NCBI GenBank assembly: GCA_004560305.1
Contig: SFVI01000018.1
Span: 1-27,681, forward strand
Origin: a bacterium
Lineage (GTDB): Bacteria; Bacillota; Clostridia; Oscillospirales; Oscillospiraceae
Length of the DNA stretch: 27,681 nt
Reading direction: 5' to 3'
The position numbers and the translations under genes were made by a program. Each line of letters begins with the position of its first letter. Positions within the stretch are counted from its first letter, which is position 1. Of the stretch, positions 15,586-23,692 are shown in pieces. The notes under the pieces were generated by a model. It saw only the letters and a list, made by a program, of their open reading frames with translations, did no database searches and was not told the origin of the DNA.

Positions 15586-15684
15586 CAAAGAAAATTGACT
15601 GAATTTTCTCCGTTTCTCTCGGCTCAAATGGTATTTTCTATGTACATATTACACAATTTGCTTCGTTTTAATCCCCTATTGTTC

Positions 15685-15690
15685 TATAAT
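15685..15690 (+). promoter_or_regulatory. -10 box of a probable truA promoter
   Basis: A consensus TATAAT lies 100 bp before truA. A clear -35 at 17 bp is missing (TCGTTT), so support is limited to the -10. Confidence 0.35.
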
Positions 15691-15790
15691 ATGCAAGAAC
15701 GGTCGGGGCAGTTTGCGTCTGCCGCCTTGCATTTTTGCTGGGATTTCATTATGATATGGAAAAAATGAGGGAAGTGTAAGAGGTGAGGGT

Positions 15791-16528
15791 ATGAGAAATT
15801 TCAGACTTTGTCTCTGCTATGACGGCGGCCGCTACCGGGGCTGGCAGAAGCAGGGCAACACAGGCGGCACCATACAGGAGAAGATAGAGGCGCTGCTGAG
15901 CCGATTGTTGGCGCAGCCGGTGGAAGTGGCTGCCTCCGGCCGCACCGACGCGGGGGTCCACGCCCGGCGGCAGACCTGCTCCTTCCGGGCGGACACCGAC
16001 CTGTCCTGTGGGGAGCTGCTGGCGCTGATCCGCCGGCATCTGCCGGAGGACATCGGGGCATTGAGCCTTTCAGAGGCAGATTCCCGCTTTCACGCCCGGC
16101 TCTCCTGCCGGGAAAAGAGCTATGTCTATTTTATCTGGAACAGCCCTGCGCCCAACGTGTTTTACCGCAAGTACAGCTATGCCTGGCCGGATGCGCTGGA
16201 CACTGCCGCCATGGAGCAGGCGGCGGCGCTGCTGCTGGGGCGGCATGACTTCCGTTCCTTCTGCTCGGTAACCAAGATGAAAAAGTCCACCGTCCGGGAG
16301 CTGCGGGATATTTCCATCACCCGGCAGGGGCCTATGCTGCGCATTCGTTTCACCGGCAACGGCTTTCTCTATAACATGGTGCGCATCCTGGTGGGGACGC
16401 TGCTGGAGGTGGGCAGCGGGCAGCGCAGTCCCGGGGATATGTCCCGGATCCTGGAAGCCCGGGACCGGCAGGCCGCCGGCTTCACCGCCCCCGCTCAGGG
16501 CCTTTTCCTCTGGGAACAGAAGTATTGA
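15791..16528 (+). CDS. truA: tRNA pseudouridine(38-40) synthase TruA
   Basis: A 245-residue enzyme that isomerises uridines 38-40 in the anticodon arm of many tRNAs. The signature ASGRTDAGVHARRQ holds the catalytic Asp53. Other family segments are YDGGRYRGWQKQ at the start, RFHARLSCREKSYVYFIW, HDFRSFCS and the C-terminal FTGNGFLYNMVRILVGTLLEVG (in pieces: GNGFLYNMVRI, VGTLLEVG). Length is normal (about 245). The ATG at 15791 follows AAGAGGTGAGGGT. It stands alone on the plus strand between DUF4914 (opposite strand) and the pot leader; no terminator is evident between its stop and the next promoter. Confidence 0.95.
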   Translation: MRNFRLCLCYDGGRYRGWQKQGNTGGTIQEKIEALLSRLLAQPVEVAASGRTDAGVHARRQTCSFRADTDLSCGELLALIRRHLPEDIGALSLSEADSRFHARLSCREKSYVYFIWNSPAPNVFYRKYSYAWPDALDTAAMEQAAALLLGRHDFRSFCSVTKMKKSTVRELRDISITRQGPMLRIRFTGNGFLYNMVRILVGTLLEVGSGQRSPGDMSRILEARDRQAAGFTAPAQGLFLWEQKY

Positions 16529-16574
16529 ACGGGAACCGGGGAGAAGAAGTGCTGAAATTTTGTAAAAAAAGCTA

Positions 16575-16603
16575 TTGACAGCGCAGTTGAATATTGTTAG
16601 AAT
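16575..16603 (+). promoter_or_regulatory. strong sigma-A promoter of the pot leader RNA
   Basis: TTGACA at 16575-16580, exactly 17 bp, TAGAAT at 16598-16603. The predicted start (about 16610) coincides with the first base of the outermost leader stem CTCAAT. Confidence 0.8.
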
Positions 16604-16609
16604 GAGTCG

Positions 16610-17002
16610 TCTCAATTGGGTAGAGTCTATCCGAAGCAAGATAGCGACCGCTGCCTTTGGCAGCCAAGGCCACACGGACAGCCGGGTCGAATGCCGATAA
16701 ACCGCGGAACGCGGTGGCAACTTCTGTTGCCTTATTGATTGAGTTAGAAGCTCAAGTTTTATAAGTTGGTTACTATAAACCGATGCTAAAAAGCATACAA
16801 ACTTGTGAAATGGTCAATAAGAGTAGTAAAAGGTATCTTTGCTATGAACCACCGGAGGACAGAGGGAAGCGCAGCTTCCGCCTATTTGACGATGGTTGAC
16901 TCTCAAAATCCATTTGGGCCGCCCATGCCGGTCTTGCCGGCGCATACATTGGTCTGCATCAAGGTAAGCTATGCTTTACGCACGGCTTACCTTTTATTTT
17001 TT
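16610..17002 (+). ncRNA. long structured leader RNA before potA, class unknown
   Basis: About 390 nt with no convincing gene. Outer stem CTCAAT (16611-16616)/ATTGAG (16738-16743) closes a first domain holding hairpins CTAT/ATAG (16627-16644), GCTGCC/GGCAGC (16650-16664), CCGCG/CGCGG (16702-16714) and GGCAAC/GTTGCC (16716-16731). A second domain is closed by CAAGTTT (16753-16759)/AAACTTG (16799-16805) with ATGCT/AGCAT inside. Further hairpins are GGAAGC/GCTTCC (16865-16879) and GCCGG/CCGGC (16927-16941). It ends in an intrinsic terminator whose T-run finishes 17 nt before the potA ATG. I see no consensus of RNase P RNA, tmRNA, SRP, 6S, T-box or the common riboswitches. It is either a regulatory leader or an independent RNA. 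Confidence 0.6.
16961..17002 (+). terminator. attenuator/terminator just before potA
   Basis: AAGGTAAGC (16961-16969) pairs with GCTTACCTT (16985-16993), followed by TTATTTTTT. The potA ribosome binding site GGGGAG begins a few bases later. An alternative pairing, GCATA (16942-16946) with TATGC (16970-16974), would intrude into the loop and could compete. Confidence 0.75.
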
Positions 17003-17018
17003 GCCGGGGAGAAAAGAT

Positions 17019-18137
17019 ATGAAAAAAATCATCGAGTTGAAAAACGTCACCAAGGCCTTTGACGGCGAGGTAGTTCTGGACAACATCAGTCTGGACATCT
17101 ATGACAATGAGTTTCTCACCCTGCTGGGTCCCTCCGGCTGCGGCAAGACAACCACCCTGCGGCTCATCGGCGGCTTTGAGAGCGCCGATGAGGGGGACAT
17201 TATCTTCATGGGGGAGAACATCAACAATGTGCCTCCCCACAAGCGCAACGTGAACACCGTGTTCCAGCGCTATGCCCTGTTCCCCCATCTGAACGTGTTT
17301 GAGAACGTGGCCTTCCCCCTGCGGGAGAAGAAGGTGCCCAAAGCGGAAATCGAGCAGAAGGTGCGGGATATGCTCTCCCTGGTTGCCCTCACCGGCTTTG
17401 AGCACCGCAGCGTCACCAGCCTTTCCGGCGGGCAGCAGCAGCGGGTAGCCATTGCCCGGGCTTTGGTAAGCCAGCCCAAGGTGCTGCTGCTGGACGAGCC
17501 TCTGGCCGCCCTGGATCTGAAGCTGCGCAAGGATATGCAGCAGGAGCTGAAGAAGATCCAGAAGGCCACCGGCATTACCTTTGTGTTCGTAACCCACGAT
17601 CAGGAGGAGGCCCTGTCCATGTCGGACACAGTGGTGGTCATGTCCGAGGGCCGCATCCAGCAGATCGGCACCCCCATTGATATCTATAACGAGCCGGAGA
17701 ACGCCTTCGTGGCGGACTTTATCGGCGAGAGCAACATTGTGGACGGCGTGATGCTGGAGGACCGGAAGGTGGCCTTCTCCGGCCATGTGTTCGACTGCGT
17801 GGACGTGGGCTTTGGCAAAAAAGAGCCGGTGGACGTGGTGGTGCGGCCGGAGGATGTGGATATTGTGGCCGAGGAAAAGGGCATGCTGAAGGGTGTGGTC
17901 ACCTCCGTCACCTTCCTGGGCGTGCACTATGAAATCATTGTGGACATCAACGGCTTCAAATGGATGATCCAGACCACCGACTTTGTGGACGTGGACGAGC
18001 ATATCGGCCTGTACATCGAGCCGGACGCCATCCATATCATGCGCAAGAGCGAGTACTCCGGCATGTTCGGCGACTACTCCTCCTTCTCCAACGAGCTGGA
18101 CGAGCTGAGCGACGCGGAAAGTGAGATGGACGAATGA
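17019..18137 (+). CDS. potA: spermidine/putrescine ABC transporter ATP-binding protein PotA
   Basis: A 372-residue ATPase powering polyamine import. Walker A GPSGCGKTT is at 37-45, the Q-loop in VFQRYALFPH, the ABC signature LSGGQ at 135-139, Walker B VLLLDEP at 155-161 and the switch His in VTHDQEEAL. The C-terminal third is a TOBE domain (from about 240), giving the usual PotA length. ATG 17019 is chosen because GGGGAGAAAAGAT precedes it; the open frame extends 16 codons upstream through the terminator. It overlaps potB by 4 bp (ATGA). Expression must read through the leader terminator. Confidence 0.94.
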   Translation: MKKIIELKNVTKAFDGEVVLDNISLDIYDNEFLTLLGPSGCGKTTTLRLIGGFESADEGDIIFMGENINNVPPHKRNVNTVFQRYALFPHLNVFENVAFPLREKKVPKAEIEQKVRDMLSLVALTGFEHRSVTSLSGGQQQRVAIARALVSQPKVLLLDEPLAALDLKLRKDMQQELKKIQKATGITFVFVTHDQEEALSMSDTVVVMSEGRIQQIGTPIDIYNEPENAFVADFIGESNIVDGVMLEDRKVAFSGHVFDCVDVGFGKKEPVDVVVRPEDVDIVAEEKGMLKGVVTSVTFLGVHYEIIVDINGFKWMIQTTDFVDVDEHIGLYIEPDAIHIMRKSEYSGMFGDYSSFSNELDELSDAESEMDE

Positions 18138-19012
18138 AGAGAAACGCCCCCGGCCAGCGCGGGCTTCTGCAGAAGCTGATCCTGGCCCCCTACTCCGTGT
18201 GGGCGGCGCTGTTTATCGTGGTGCCGCTGGGCTTTGTGGCCTACTACGCTTTTACCGATTCCAACTTCAACTTTACTCTTGACAACATCACCCGCTTCTT
18301 CACCGCCACCTCCACGGTGACGGAGGGGGAGGTCACCCGGGAGGTGCACACCTACCTGCTGATCTTCGTCCGCTCGCTGAAGCTGGCAGTGATCTCCACC
18401 TTTATCTGCCTGCTGATGGGCTACCCCATGGCCTACATCATGTCCCGCGCCAGCAGCCGCACCCAGAAAATTCTGGTAACGCTGATCATGATCCCCATGT
18501 GGATGAACTTTCTGATCCGCACCTACGCCTGGATGACCATTCTGCAGGACACCGGCATTTTCAACGGGCTGCTGGGGCTGGTGGGTCTGGGCCCAGTGCA
18601 CATCATCGGCACGGAATCTGCGGTGGTCATCGGCATGGTCTATGACTACTTCCCCTACATGATCCTGCCCATCTACTCCATTATGGCCAAGATGGACGTG
18701 AAGCTGATCGAAGCGGCCAAGGATCTGGGCTGCAACAGTCTGGGGGTTCTGCGCCGGGTGATCTGGCCCCTGAGCCTGCCGGGCGTGATCTCCGGGATCA
18801 TCATGGTGCTCATCCCCTCCATCAGCACCTTCTATATCTCCCAGAAGCTGGGCAACGGCAAGTTCTACCTGATCGGTGACGCTATCGAGGGCCAGTATGT
18901 GGCCAACAACCTGCATTTTGCCGCCGCCATTGCCTTCATCCTGATGGTGATCTTGCTGGTGTGCATGGCCTTCATGCAGCGCTATGCCAACAAAAAGGCC
19001 GTCGTCGCCTGA
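18134..19012 (+). CDS. potB: spermidine/putrescine ABC transporter permease PotB
   Basis: A 292-residue inner permease with about six membrane helices. The first is LILAPYSVWAALFIVVPLGF and the last AAIAFILMVILLVCMAF. The cytoplasmic EAA loop that docks on PotA is clear: EAAKDLGCNSLGVLRRVIWP at about residues 195-215. A region between helices 1 and 2 (NITRFFTATSTVTEGEVTRE) is a typical periplasmic-side loop of PotB. The start overlaps potA by 4 bp; potC follows 22 bp after the stop. The name rests on order and similarity to the PotB side of the family. Confidence 0.92.
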   Translation: MKRNAPGQRGLLQKLILAPYSVWAALFIVVPLGFVAYYAFTDSNFNFTLDNITRFFTATSTVTEGEVTREVHTYLLIFVRSLKLAVISTFICLLMGYPMAYIMSRASSRTQKILVTLIMIPMWMNFLIRTYAWMTILQDTGIFNGLLGLVGLGPVHIIGTESAVVIGMVYDYFPYMILPIYSIMAKMDVKLIEAAKDLGCNSLGVLRRVIWPLSLPGVISGIIMVLIPSISTFYISQKLGNGKFYLIGDAIEGQYVANNLHFAAAIAFILMVILLVCMAFMQRYANKKAVVA

Positions 19013-19034
19013 GCCAGAGAGGAGAGAAAACACG

Positions 19035-19877
19035 ATGAAACCTGCCTCCAAGGTCTTTACGGCCCTGATCATGATTTTCCTTTTTGCCCCCATCGTCATT
19101 CTGCTGGTGTTCTCCTTCAACGAGGCCAAGAGCCTTTCCGTGTTCTCCGGCTTCTCCCTGTACTGGTACCGGGAGCTGTTCCGGGATTCGGAGACGCTGA
19201 ACGCGGTGAAGAACACCCTGGTGCTGGCGGTCTGTGCTGCCGCCATTTCCACCGTGATGGGCACCGCCGCCGCCGTGGGTATCAACAAGCTGAGAAACCG
19301 CTATCTCCACGCTGTGATGGACACCGTCACCAACATCCCCATGATTAACCCCGAGATTATCACCGGTATTTCCCTGATGCTGATGTTCGTGTTTGTTGGC
19401 CGGCTTTTCGGCGCCGCCACCAGCCTCAGCTTCTGGACGCTGCTGATCGCCCATGTGACCTTCTGCCTGCCCTATGTGATTTTGCAGGTGCTGCCCAAGC
19501 TGCAGCAGATGGACAAGTCTCTTCCGGAGGCAGCCATGGACCTGGGCTGCACCCCCCTGCGGGCCTTTCTGAAGGTGGAGATCCCGGAGATCCTGCCCGG
19601 CGTCATCACCGGGATGATCATGGCCTTTACCCTGTCGCTGGATGATTTTGTCATCAGCTACTTTACCACCGGCAACGGTTTCCAGACCCTGCCCATCCGC
19701 ATCTACAACATGACCAAGAAAACGGTTACGCCCAAGATGTACGCCCTGGCAACCATTATTTTCTTTGTGATCCTGGCCCTGCTGCTCCTTTCCAACCTGT
19801 CGGACTCCGACGGCAGCCAGAGCATAAAAGCCGCAAGGCAAAAACGCAAAAACGCGAAAGCCCAGAACCATGTATGA
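19035..19877 (+). CDS. potC: spermidine/putrescine ABC transporter permease PotC
   Basis: A 280-residue second permease. Helices include KVFTALIMIFLFAPIVILLV at the N-terminus, a periplasmic loop with LYWYRELFRDSETLNAVKNT (the conserved PotC-type WYRELF), and a last helix ALATIIFFVILALLLLS. The EAA loop is EAAMDLGCTPLRAFLKVEIP. FSLDD-like TLSLDDFVISYF, characteristic of PotC/YdcV, is present. ATG 19035 follows GAGAGGAGAGAAAACACG; the in-frame ATG at 18984 lies inside potB and lacks a binding site. The C-terminus ends in a basic tail (RQKRKNAKAQ). Confidence 0.92.
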   Translation: MKPASKVFTALIMIFLFAPIVILLVFSFNEAKSLSVFSGFSLYWYRELFRDSETLNAVKNTLVLAVCAAAISTVMGTAAAVGINKLRNRYLHAVMDTVTNIPMINPEIITGISLMLMFVFVGRLFGAATSLSFWTLLIAHVTFCLPYVILQVLPKLQQMDKSLPEAAMDLGCTPLRAFLKVEIPEILPGVITGMIMAFTLSLDDFVISYFTTGNGFQTLPIRIYNMTKKTVTPKMYALATIIFFVILALLLLSNLSDSDGSQSIKAARQKRKNAKAQNHV

Positions 19878-19896
19878 TTTCAGGAGGTACCCTAAA

Positions 19897-21003
19897 ATGA
19901 AAAAGACCCTTTCCCTGCTCCTTGCCGCCCTCATCTTCGCCCTGCTGCTCAGCGGCTGCGGTTCTTCCGACCAGCTGACGCTGAACGTCTATAACTGGGG
20001 CGAGTACATCTCCGATGGCTCCGAGGATTCCTTTGACACCATCCGGGAATTTGAGAAATGGTATGAAGCCAACTACGGTCAGAAGCTGAAGGTCAACTAT
20101 GACACCTATGCCAGTAACGAGGACATGTATAACAAAATCTCCAGCGGCGCCGTCAGCTATGATGTGATCATCCCTTCTGACTATATGATCGCCCGCATGA
20201 AGGACGAGGGCATGCTGCTGCCCCTGGATTTTGACAACATCCCCAACTACCAGTACATTGACGAGAGCTTCCGTGGCCTTTATTATGACCCGGATAATCA
20301 GTACACCGTGCCCTATACCTACGGCGTGGTGGGCATTATCTACAACGCCAACATCGTGGATGAAGCCGACGCCCAAGGCTGGGATCTGATGTGGAACAGC
20401 AAGTACGCCGGGAACATTCTCCAGTTCAACAACTCCCGTGACGCCTTTGCCACCGCCCAGTACAAGCTGGGTCTGGATGTGAACGATACCGACCGGGCCA
20501 AGTGGGACACCGCCCTGGCTGAGCTGAAGACCCAGGCCACCCTGGTGAAAAGCTACGTGATGGACGAGGTGTATAACATGATGGAGTCCGGTGAAGCGGC
20601 CATCGCCCCCTACTACGCCGGGGACTACTTCACCATGCTGGACGCCCAGGCAGACAACGTGGATCTGCGCTTCTACTACCCCGATCCCACCAACTTCTTT
20701 GTGGACGCCATGTGCATCCCCTCCTGCTGCCAGAACAAGGAACTGGCGGAGATTTTCATTAACTACATGCTCTCCGCTGAGCCGGCCATTGCCAACGCCG
20801 AGTACATCTACTATGCCACTCCCAACTCCCTGGTCTATGAGGACGAGGGCTATCTGGAGGATATCGGCGAGGAGGCCGCAGCCATCCTTTATCCCGATGT
20901 GGAGGACTTTTCTGCCAGCTATAACCAGTACGCTTTCCGGAATCTGGATAGCGAGACACTGGATTATGTTAACACGCTGTGGGAGAATCTGAAGATCAGC
21001 TGA
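19897..21003 (+). CDS. potD: spermidine/putrescine-binding lipoprotein PotD
   Basis: A 368-residue extracellular substrate-binding protein. Residues 1-22 form a lipoprotein signal (KKTLSLLLAALIFALLLSGC) with the lipobox LSGC. The mature part starts with LNVYNWGEYISDGS, the hallmark of PotD/PotF, and includes YDVIIPSDYMI, VPYTYGVVGIIYN, and the polyamine-contacting NFFVDAMCIP near residue 265. Length is normal (about 350-370). ATG 19897 follows AGGAGGTACCCTAAA; it starts 19 bp after potC. Putrescine versus spermidine preference cannot be told from sequence. Confidence 0.93.
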   Translation: MKKTLSLLLAALIFALLLSGCGSSDQLTLNVYNWGEYISDGSEDSFDTIREFEKWYEANYGQKLKVNYDTYASNEDMYNKISSGAVSYDVIIPSDYMIARMKDEGMLLPLDFDNIPNYQYIDESFRGLYYDPDNQYTVPYTYGVVGIIYNANIVDEADAQGWDLMWNSKYAGNILQFNNSRDAFATAQYKLGLDVNDTDRAKWDTALAELKTQATLVKSYVMDEVYNMMESGEAAIAPYYAGDYFTMLDAQADNVDLRFYYPDPTNFFVDAMCIPSCCQNKELAEIFINYMLSAEPAIANAEYIYYATPNSLVYEDEGYLEDIGEEAAAILYPDVEDFSASYNQYAFRNLDSETLDYVNTLWENLKIS

Positions 21004-21061
21004 ATAACAATGGCTTAACAACAGGTCGCTGCCCAGGGGGAAAATTTTTCGAAAAGCCGTC

Positions 21062-21091
21062 TTGACATTCGCCGTAGTGATATGCTAAATT
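21062..21091 (+). promoter_or_regulatory. sigma-A promoter of the Trp T-box leader
   Basis: TTGACA at 21062-21067 and an extended -10, TGCTAAATT with TAAATT at 21086-21091, separated by 18 bp. The start would be near 21098. Confidence 0.65.
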
Positions 21092-21097
21092 AACGGC

Positions 21098-21382
21098 ATC
21101 AAACCGTTGAGGAAGAGTAAGTAGCCTGTGTGTAACGGTACAGCGAGCCGCCGGTGGTGTGAGGGCGGTGCGGGCAGCATGGGGGAATGGACTTCTGAGG
21201 GCGAGCTGAAAGCCGTTTGGTCAGTAGGCAAGACGGAGCAGGCGGCTTCGTTAACAAAGCGCGGCATATGAACACGTATGCGCTGAGTGGGTATGGCTTT
21301 GCCATATCAAGCCGGGTGGCACCGCAGAGGATTGTTACACACACCTCTGTCCCAGCAATTGGGACAGAGGTGTGTTTTTCTT
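21098..21382 (+). promoter_or_regulatory. T-box riboswitch, tryptophan specifier
   Basis: A T-box leader that reads uncharged tRNA-Trp and controls transcription of the gene behind it. The stem I region has GAAGAGTAAGTAG (21112-21124) and CAGCGAGCCG. The specifier loop GGAATGGACTTCTGAG presents TGG (21188-21190), matching the Trp product of the downstream gene. The T-box GGGTGGCACCGC is at 21314-21325. An antiterminator CAGAGG (21325-21330)/CCTCTG (21344-21349) competes with the terminator at 21339-21382. The leader looks complete, although its target gene is truncated. Confidence 0.93.
21339..21382 (+). terminator. T-box terminator
   Basis: A perfect 15-bp stem, ACACACCTCTGTCCC (21339-21353) with GGGACAGAGGTGTGT (21361-21375), a 7-nt loop, then TTTTCTTT. 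Confidence 0.9.
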
Positions 21383-21410
21383 TGTCCCGGAGGCAGTCAG
21401 AAAACCGAAG

Positions 21411-22304
21411 GTGAAATGCTCCTACGAGCAGAAGCCCTTCCGCCGGGAGGTCATGCGCACCTACGGCGCCAGCGTGACCCCCTCCCCCTCGGAGAGCACA
21501 GCCATCGGACGGAAGATCCTGGCGGAGCACCCGGGCACCACCGGCTCCCTGGGCTGCGCCATTTCGGAAGCGGTGGAAGTGGCCACCTCCACCCCCGGCT
21601 ACCGGTATGTGCTGGGCAGCGTGCTGAACCAGGTGCTGCTGCACCAGTCGGTGATCGGGCTGGAGACCAAGGCGGCCATGGACAAATACGGCATTGTGCC
21701 GGATGTTATCATCGGCTGTGCCGGCGGCGGCTCCAACCTGGGCGGCCTGATCGCCCCCTTTATGGGGGAGAAGCTGCGGCGTGAGCGGGACTACCGCATC
21801 ATCGCGGTGGAACCGGCCTCCTGCCCCTCCCTGACCCGGGGCAAATATCTGTACGACTTCTGCGACACCGGCATGGTCTGCCCTCTGGCGAAGATGTACA
21901 CGCTGGGTTCCAACTTCATTCCCTCTCCCAACCACGCCGGCGGCCTGCGCTACCACGGCATGAGCTCCATCGTGTCCCAGCTGTATGACGACGGCTATCT
22001 GGAAGCCACCTCGGTGGAACAGACCTCCGTCTTTGCGGCGGCGGAGCAGTTTGCCCGGGTAGAAGGCATTCTCCCGGCGCCGGAATCCAGCCACGCCATC
22101 CGGGTGGCCATTGACGAGGCGCTCAAGTGCAAGGAGACCGGCGAGGAAAAGACCATTCTCTTCGGCCTGACCGGCACCGGCTACTTCGATCTGGTGGCCT
22201 ATGAGAAGTTCAACAACAGCGAGATGAGCGACTACATCCCCACCGACGAGGACATTCTGGCAAGCCTGAAGGGCATCCCCCAGTTCCCCGGCAATGAGAT
22301 CTGA
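21411..22304 (+). pseudogene. TrpB2-type tryptophan synthase beta, N-terminal third missing
   Basis: The remaining 297 residues match the C-terminal two thirds of a TrpB2-like PLP enzyme (about 450 residues when complete), which makes Trp from serine and indole. Coding similarity begins abruptly at VKCSYEQKPFRREVMRTYGA. Present are HPGTTGSLGCAISEAVEVAT, the PLP-phosphate loop IGCAGGGSNLGGL, and the C-terminal FGLTGTGYFDL. Missing are about 155 residues including the segment that holds the PLP lysine, so the product would be inactive. There is no good start: GTG 21372 lies in the T-box terminator stem and GTG 21411 has no binding site at proper distance. GGAGG at 21389-21393 may be the original ribosome binding site. 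The Trp T-box upstream confirms the identity. Confidence 0.82.
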
Positions 22305-22333
22305 ACATTCTCAGCCCTGAAAACAAATTCACT

Positions 22334-22377
22334 GCCCCTGATGCGGAGGAAAAAGCTTCCGCATCAGGGGCGATTTT
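22334..22377 (+). terminator. terminator after trpB2
   Basis: A perfect 14-bp stem, GCCCCTGATGCGGA (22334-22347) with TCCGCATCAGGGGC (22358-22371), then GATTTTA. It lies 30 bp after the stop codon. Confidence 0.82.
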
Positions 22378-22380
22378 ATG

Positions 22381-22419
22381 TTATGTAAATTGTGTTATGT
22401 TAATTATATTATGTATTGT
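22381..22419 (+). repeat. 14-bp tandem AT-rich repeat, locus 2 (three units)
   Basis: TTATGTAAATTGTG, TTATGTTAATTATA and TTATGTATTG begin at 22381, 22395 and 22409, an exact 14-bp period. Directly follows the trpB2 terminator. Confidence 0.6.
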
Positions 22420-22676
22420 TCCTGTTCAATCTTGTCGGCGGCGGCGATGGAGGCCGGTGCAGCGATGAAAGCCGCGGGCAATTTCCCTCGCATTTTCCCT
22501 GATTTTCGTATCGCTTAGCAGCCGCTTTACAGCAGCTTTGATTGCGCTTTGATAAGGATGGTGTGTGTGAAAGATCATGTTTCTTTCCGCTGCAAATGTC
22601 AAGAGCATAATCGATGGGCAATGTGGAAAAATAAAGCACAGGCGCAAAGCTTTTGAAAAAGAAAGGTGCTGAAACT
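22420..22676. other. intergenic stretch before spoVAD, no gene seen
   Basis: About 260 bp with no open frame resembling a known protein. In particular, spoVAC, which normally precedes spoVAD, is not here. The only signal I can support is a possible forespore-type promoter at 22605-22634. Confidence 0.5.
22605..22634 (+). promoter_or_regulatory. possible forespore sigma (SigF/SigG-type) promoter for spoVAD
   Basis: GCATA (22605-22609), a 15-bp spacer, and GGAAAAATAA (22625-22634) approximate the B. subtilis SigF pattern GYWTA-N15-GGNRANANTW with one -10 mismatch. The position, 45-70 bp before the spoVAD ATG, is right, but such AT-rich matches occur by chance. Confidence 0.35.
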
Positions 22677-23690
22677 ATGACGAAGAAAATCGGCGGGCGG
22701 ACGCTGAAGCTGGCGACGCCGGTATCCATCATCGCCTCCGCCAGCGTGGTGGGCAAAAAAGAGGGAGAGGGGCCGCTGAAATACTGCTTTGACTTCATCT
22801 CTGAGGATTCCTACTTTGGGGAGGAGACCTGGGAGAAGGCGGAGAGCCACATGCTGAAGCAGTGCTTCACCCTCTGCTGCAACAAGGCACAGATGGCCCC
22901 CTCCGGGCTGGATTTTGTATTCTCCGGCGATCTGCTGAACCAGTGCGTCAGCTCCGCCTTTGCCATGAAGGACAGTGCCCTGCCTTACTTCGGGCTGTAT
23001 GGGGCCTGCTCCACCATGGCGGAAAGCCTGGCCCTGGCGGCCATGACCATCGACGGGGGCTTCGGGGAGACGGCCTGCGCCCTTACCGGCTCCCATTTCT
23101 GTTCGGCAGAGCGGCAGTACCGCTTCCCGCTGGAATACGGCGGGCAGCGGCCCCCTACGGCCCAATGGACCGTCACCGGGGCGGGGGCAGCCATTGTGTC
23201 CGCCACCGGGGAGGGGCCTTTTATCACCCACATCACCCCGGGCATCATTGTGGACGCCGGTCTGAAGGACGCCAACAACATGGGGGCGGCCATGGCCCCG
23301 GCGGCCTACGAGACCATTAAGGCCCACTTTGCCGACACCGGCCGGGACCTGAACTACTATGACGCGGTATTCACCGGGGACCTGGGAGCGGTGGGTCACG
23401 ACATTCTGCAGAAGCTGTTTCAGGACGACGGCATCGAAATGGGGCCCCGATATATGGACTGCGGGGTGCTGATGTTTGACCTGAATACCCAGGATGTGCA
23501 CTGCGGCGGCTCCGGCTGCGGCTGCTGCGCCTCCGTGCTCTGCGGCCATATTCTCAAGGGCTTTGCCAAGGGCACCTGGAGCAAGGTGCTGGTGGCGGCC
23601 ACGGGGGCGCTGATGAGCCCCCTCAGCTGCCAGCAGGGGGGCAGCATTCCTGGCATCTGCCACGCGGTGGCCATCGAAAGGCAGTGGTGA
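22677..23690 (+). CDS. spoVAD: stage V sporulation protein AD
   Basis: A 337-residue thiolase-fold protein of the SpoVA channel, which moves Ca-dipicolinate into the forespore and releases it during germination. Visible SpoVAD features are GLYGACSTMAESLALA with the thiolase-like Cys, TGSHFCSAERQYRFPLEYG, TAQWTVTGAGAAIVS, ITPGIIVDAGLKDANNMGAA and the Cys-rich CGGSGCGCCASVLCG. ATG 22677 is chosen over TTG 22653 because GAAAGGTG stands 8 bp before it. spoVAE follows at once. spoVAC is not adjacent, which is unusual for this operon. Confidence 0.93.
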   Translation: MTKKIGGRTLKLATPVSIIASASVVGKKEGEGPLKYCFDFISEDSYFGEETWEKAESHMLKQCFTLCCNKAQMAPSGLDFVFSGDLLNQCVSSAFAMKDSALPYFGLYGACSTMAESLALAAMTIDGGFGETACALTGSHFCSAERQYRFPLEYGGQRPPTAQWTVTGAGAAIVSATGEGPFITHITPGIIVDAGLKDANNMGAAMAPAAYETIKAHFADTGRDLNYYDAVFTGDLGAVGHDILQKLFQDDGIEMGPRYMDCGVLMFDLNTQDVHCGGSGCGCCASVLCGHILKGFAKGTWSKVLVAATGALMSPLSCQQGGSIPGICHAVAIERQW

Positions 23691-23692
23691 AA

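Noticed and set aside
16700..16735. T-box in the pot leader, suggested by GCGGTGGCAAC
   Set aside because: The string is explained by two hairpins (CCGCG/CGCGG and GGCAAC/GTTGCC). It lies more than 200 nt from the terminator, and no specifier stem with conserved T-box elements is visible.
16805..17062. Small 85-codon open frame inside the pot leader
   Set aside because: It starts at GTG without a ribosome binding site, runs through the terminator into potA in another frame and has no recognisable content. A short leader peptide cannot be fully excluded.
21372..21410. GTG 21372 as start of an intact short TrpB
   Set aside because: The codon is inside the T-box terminator stem and would add residues unrelated to the family; the product would still lack the PLP-lysine part.
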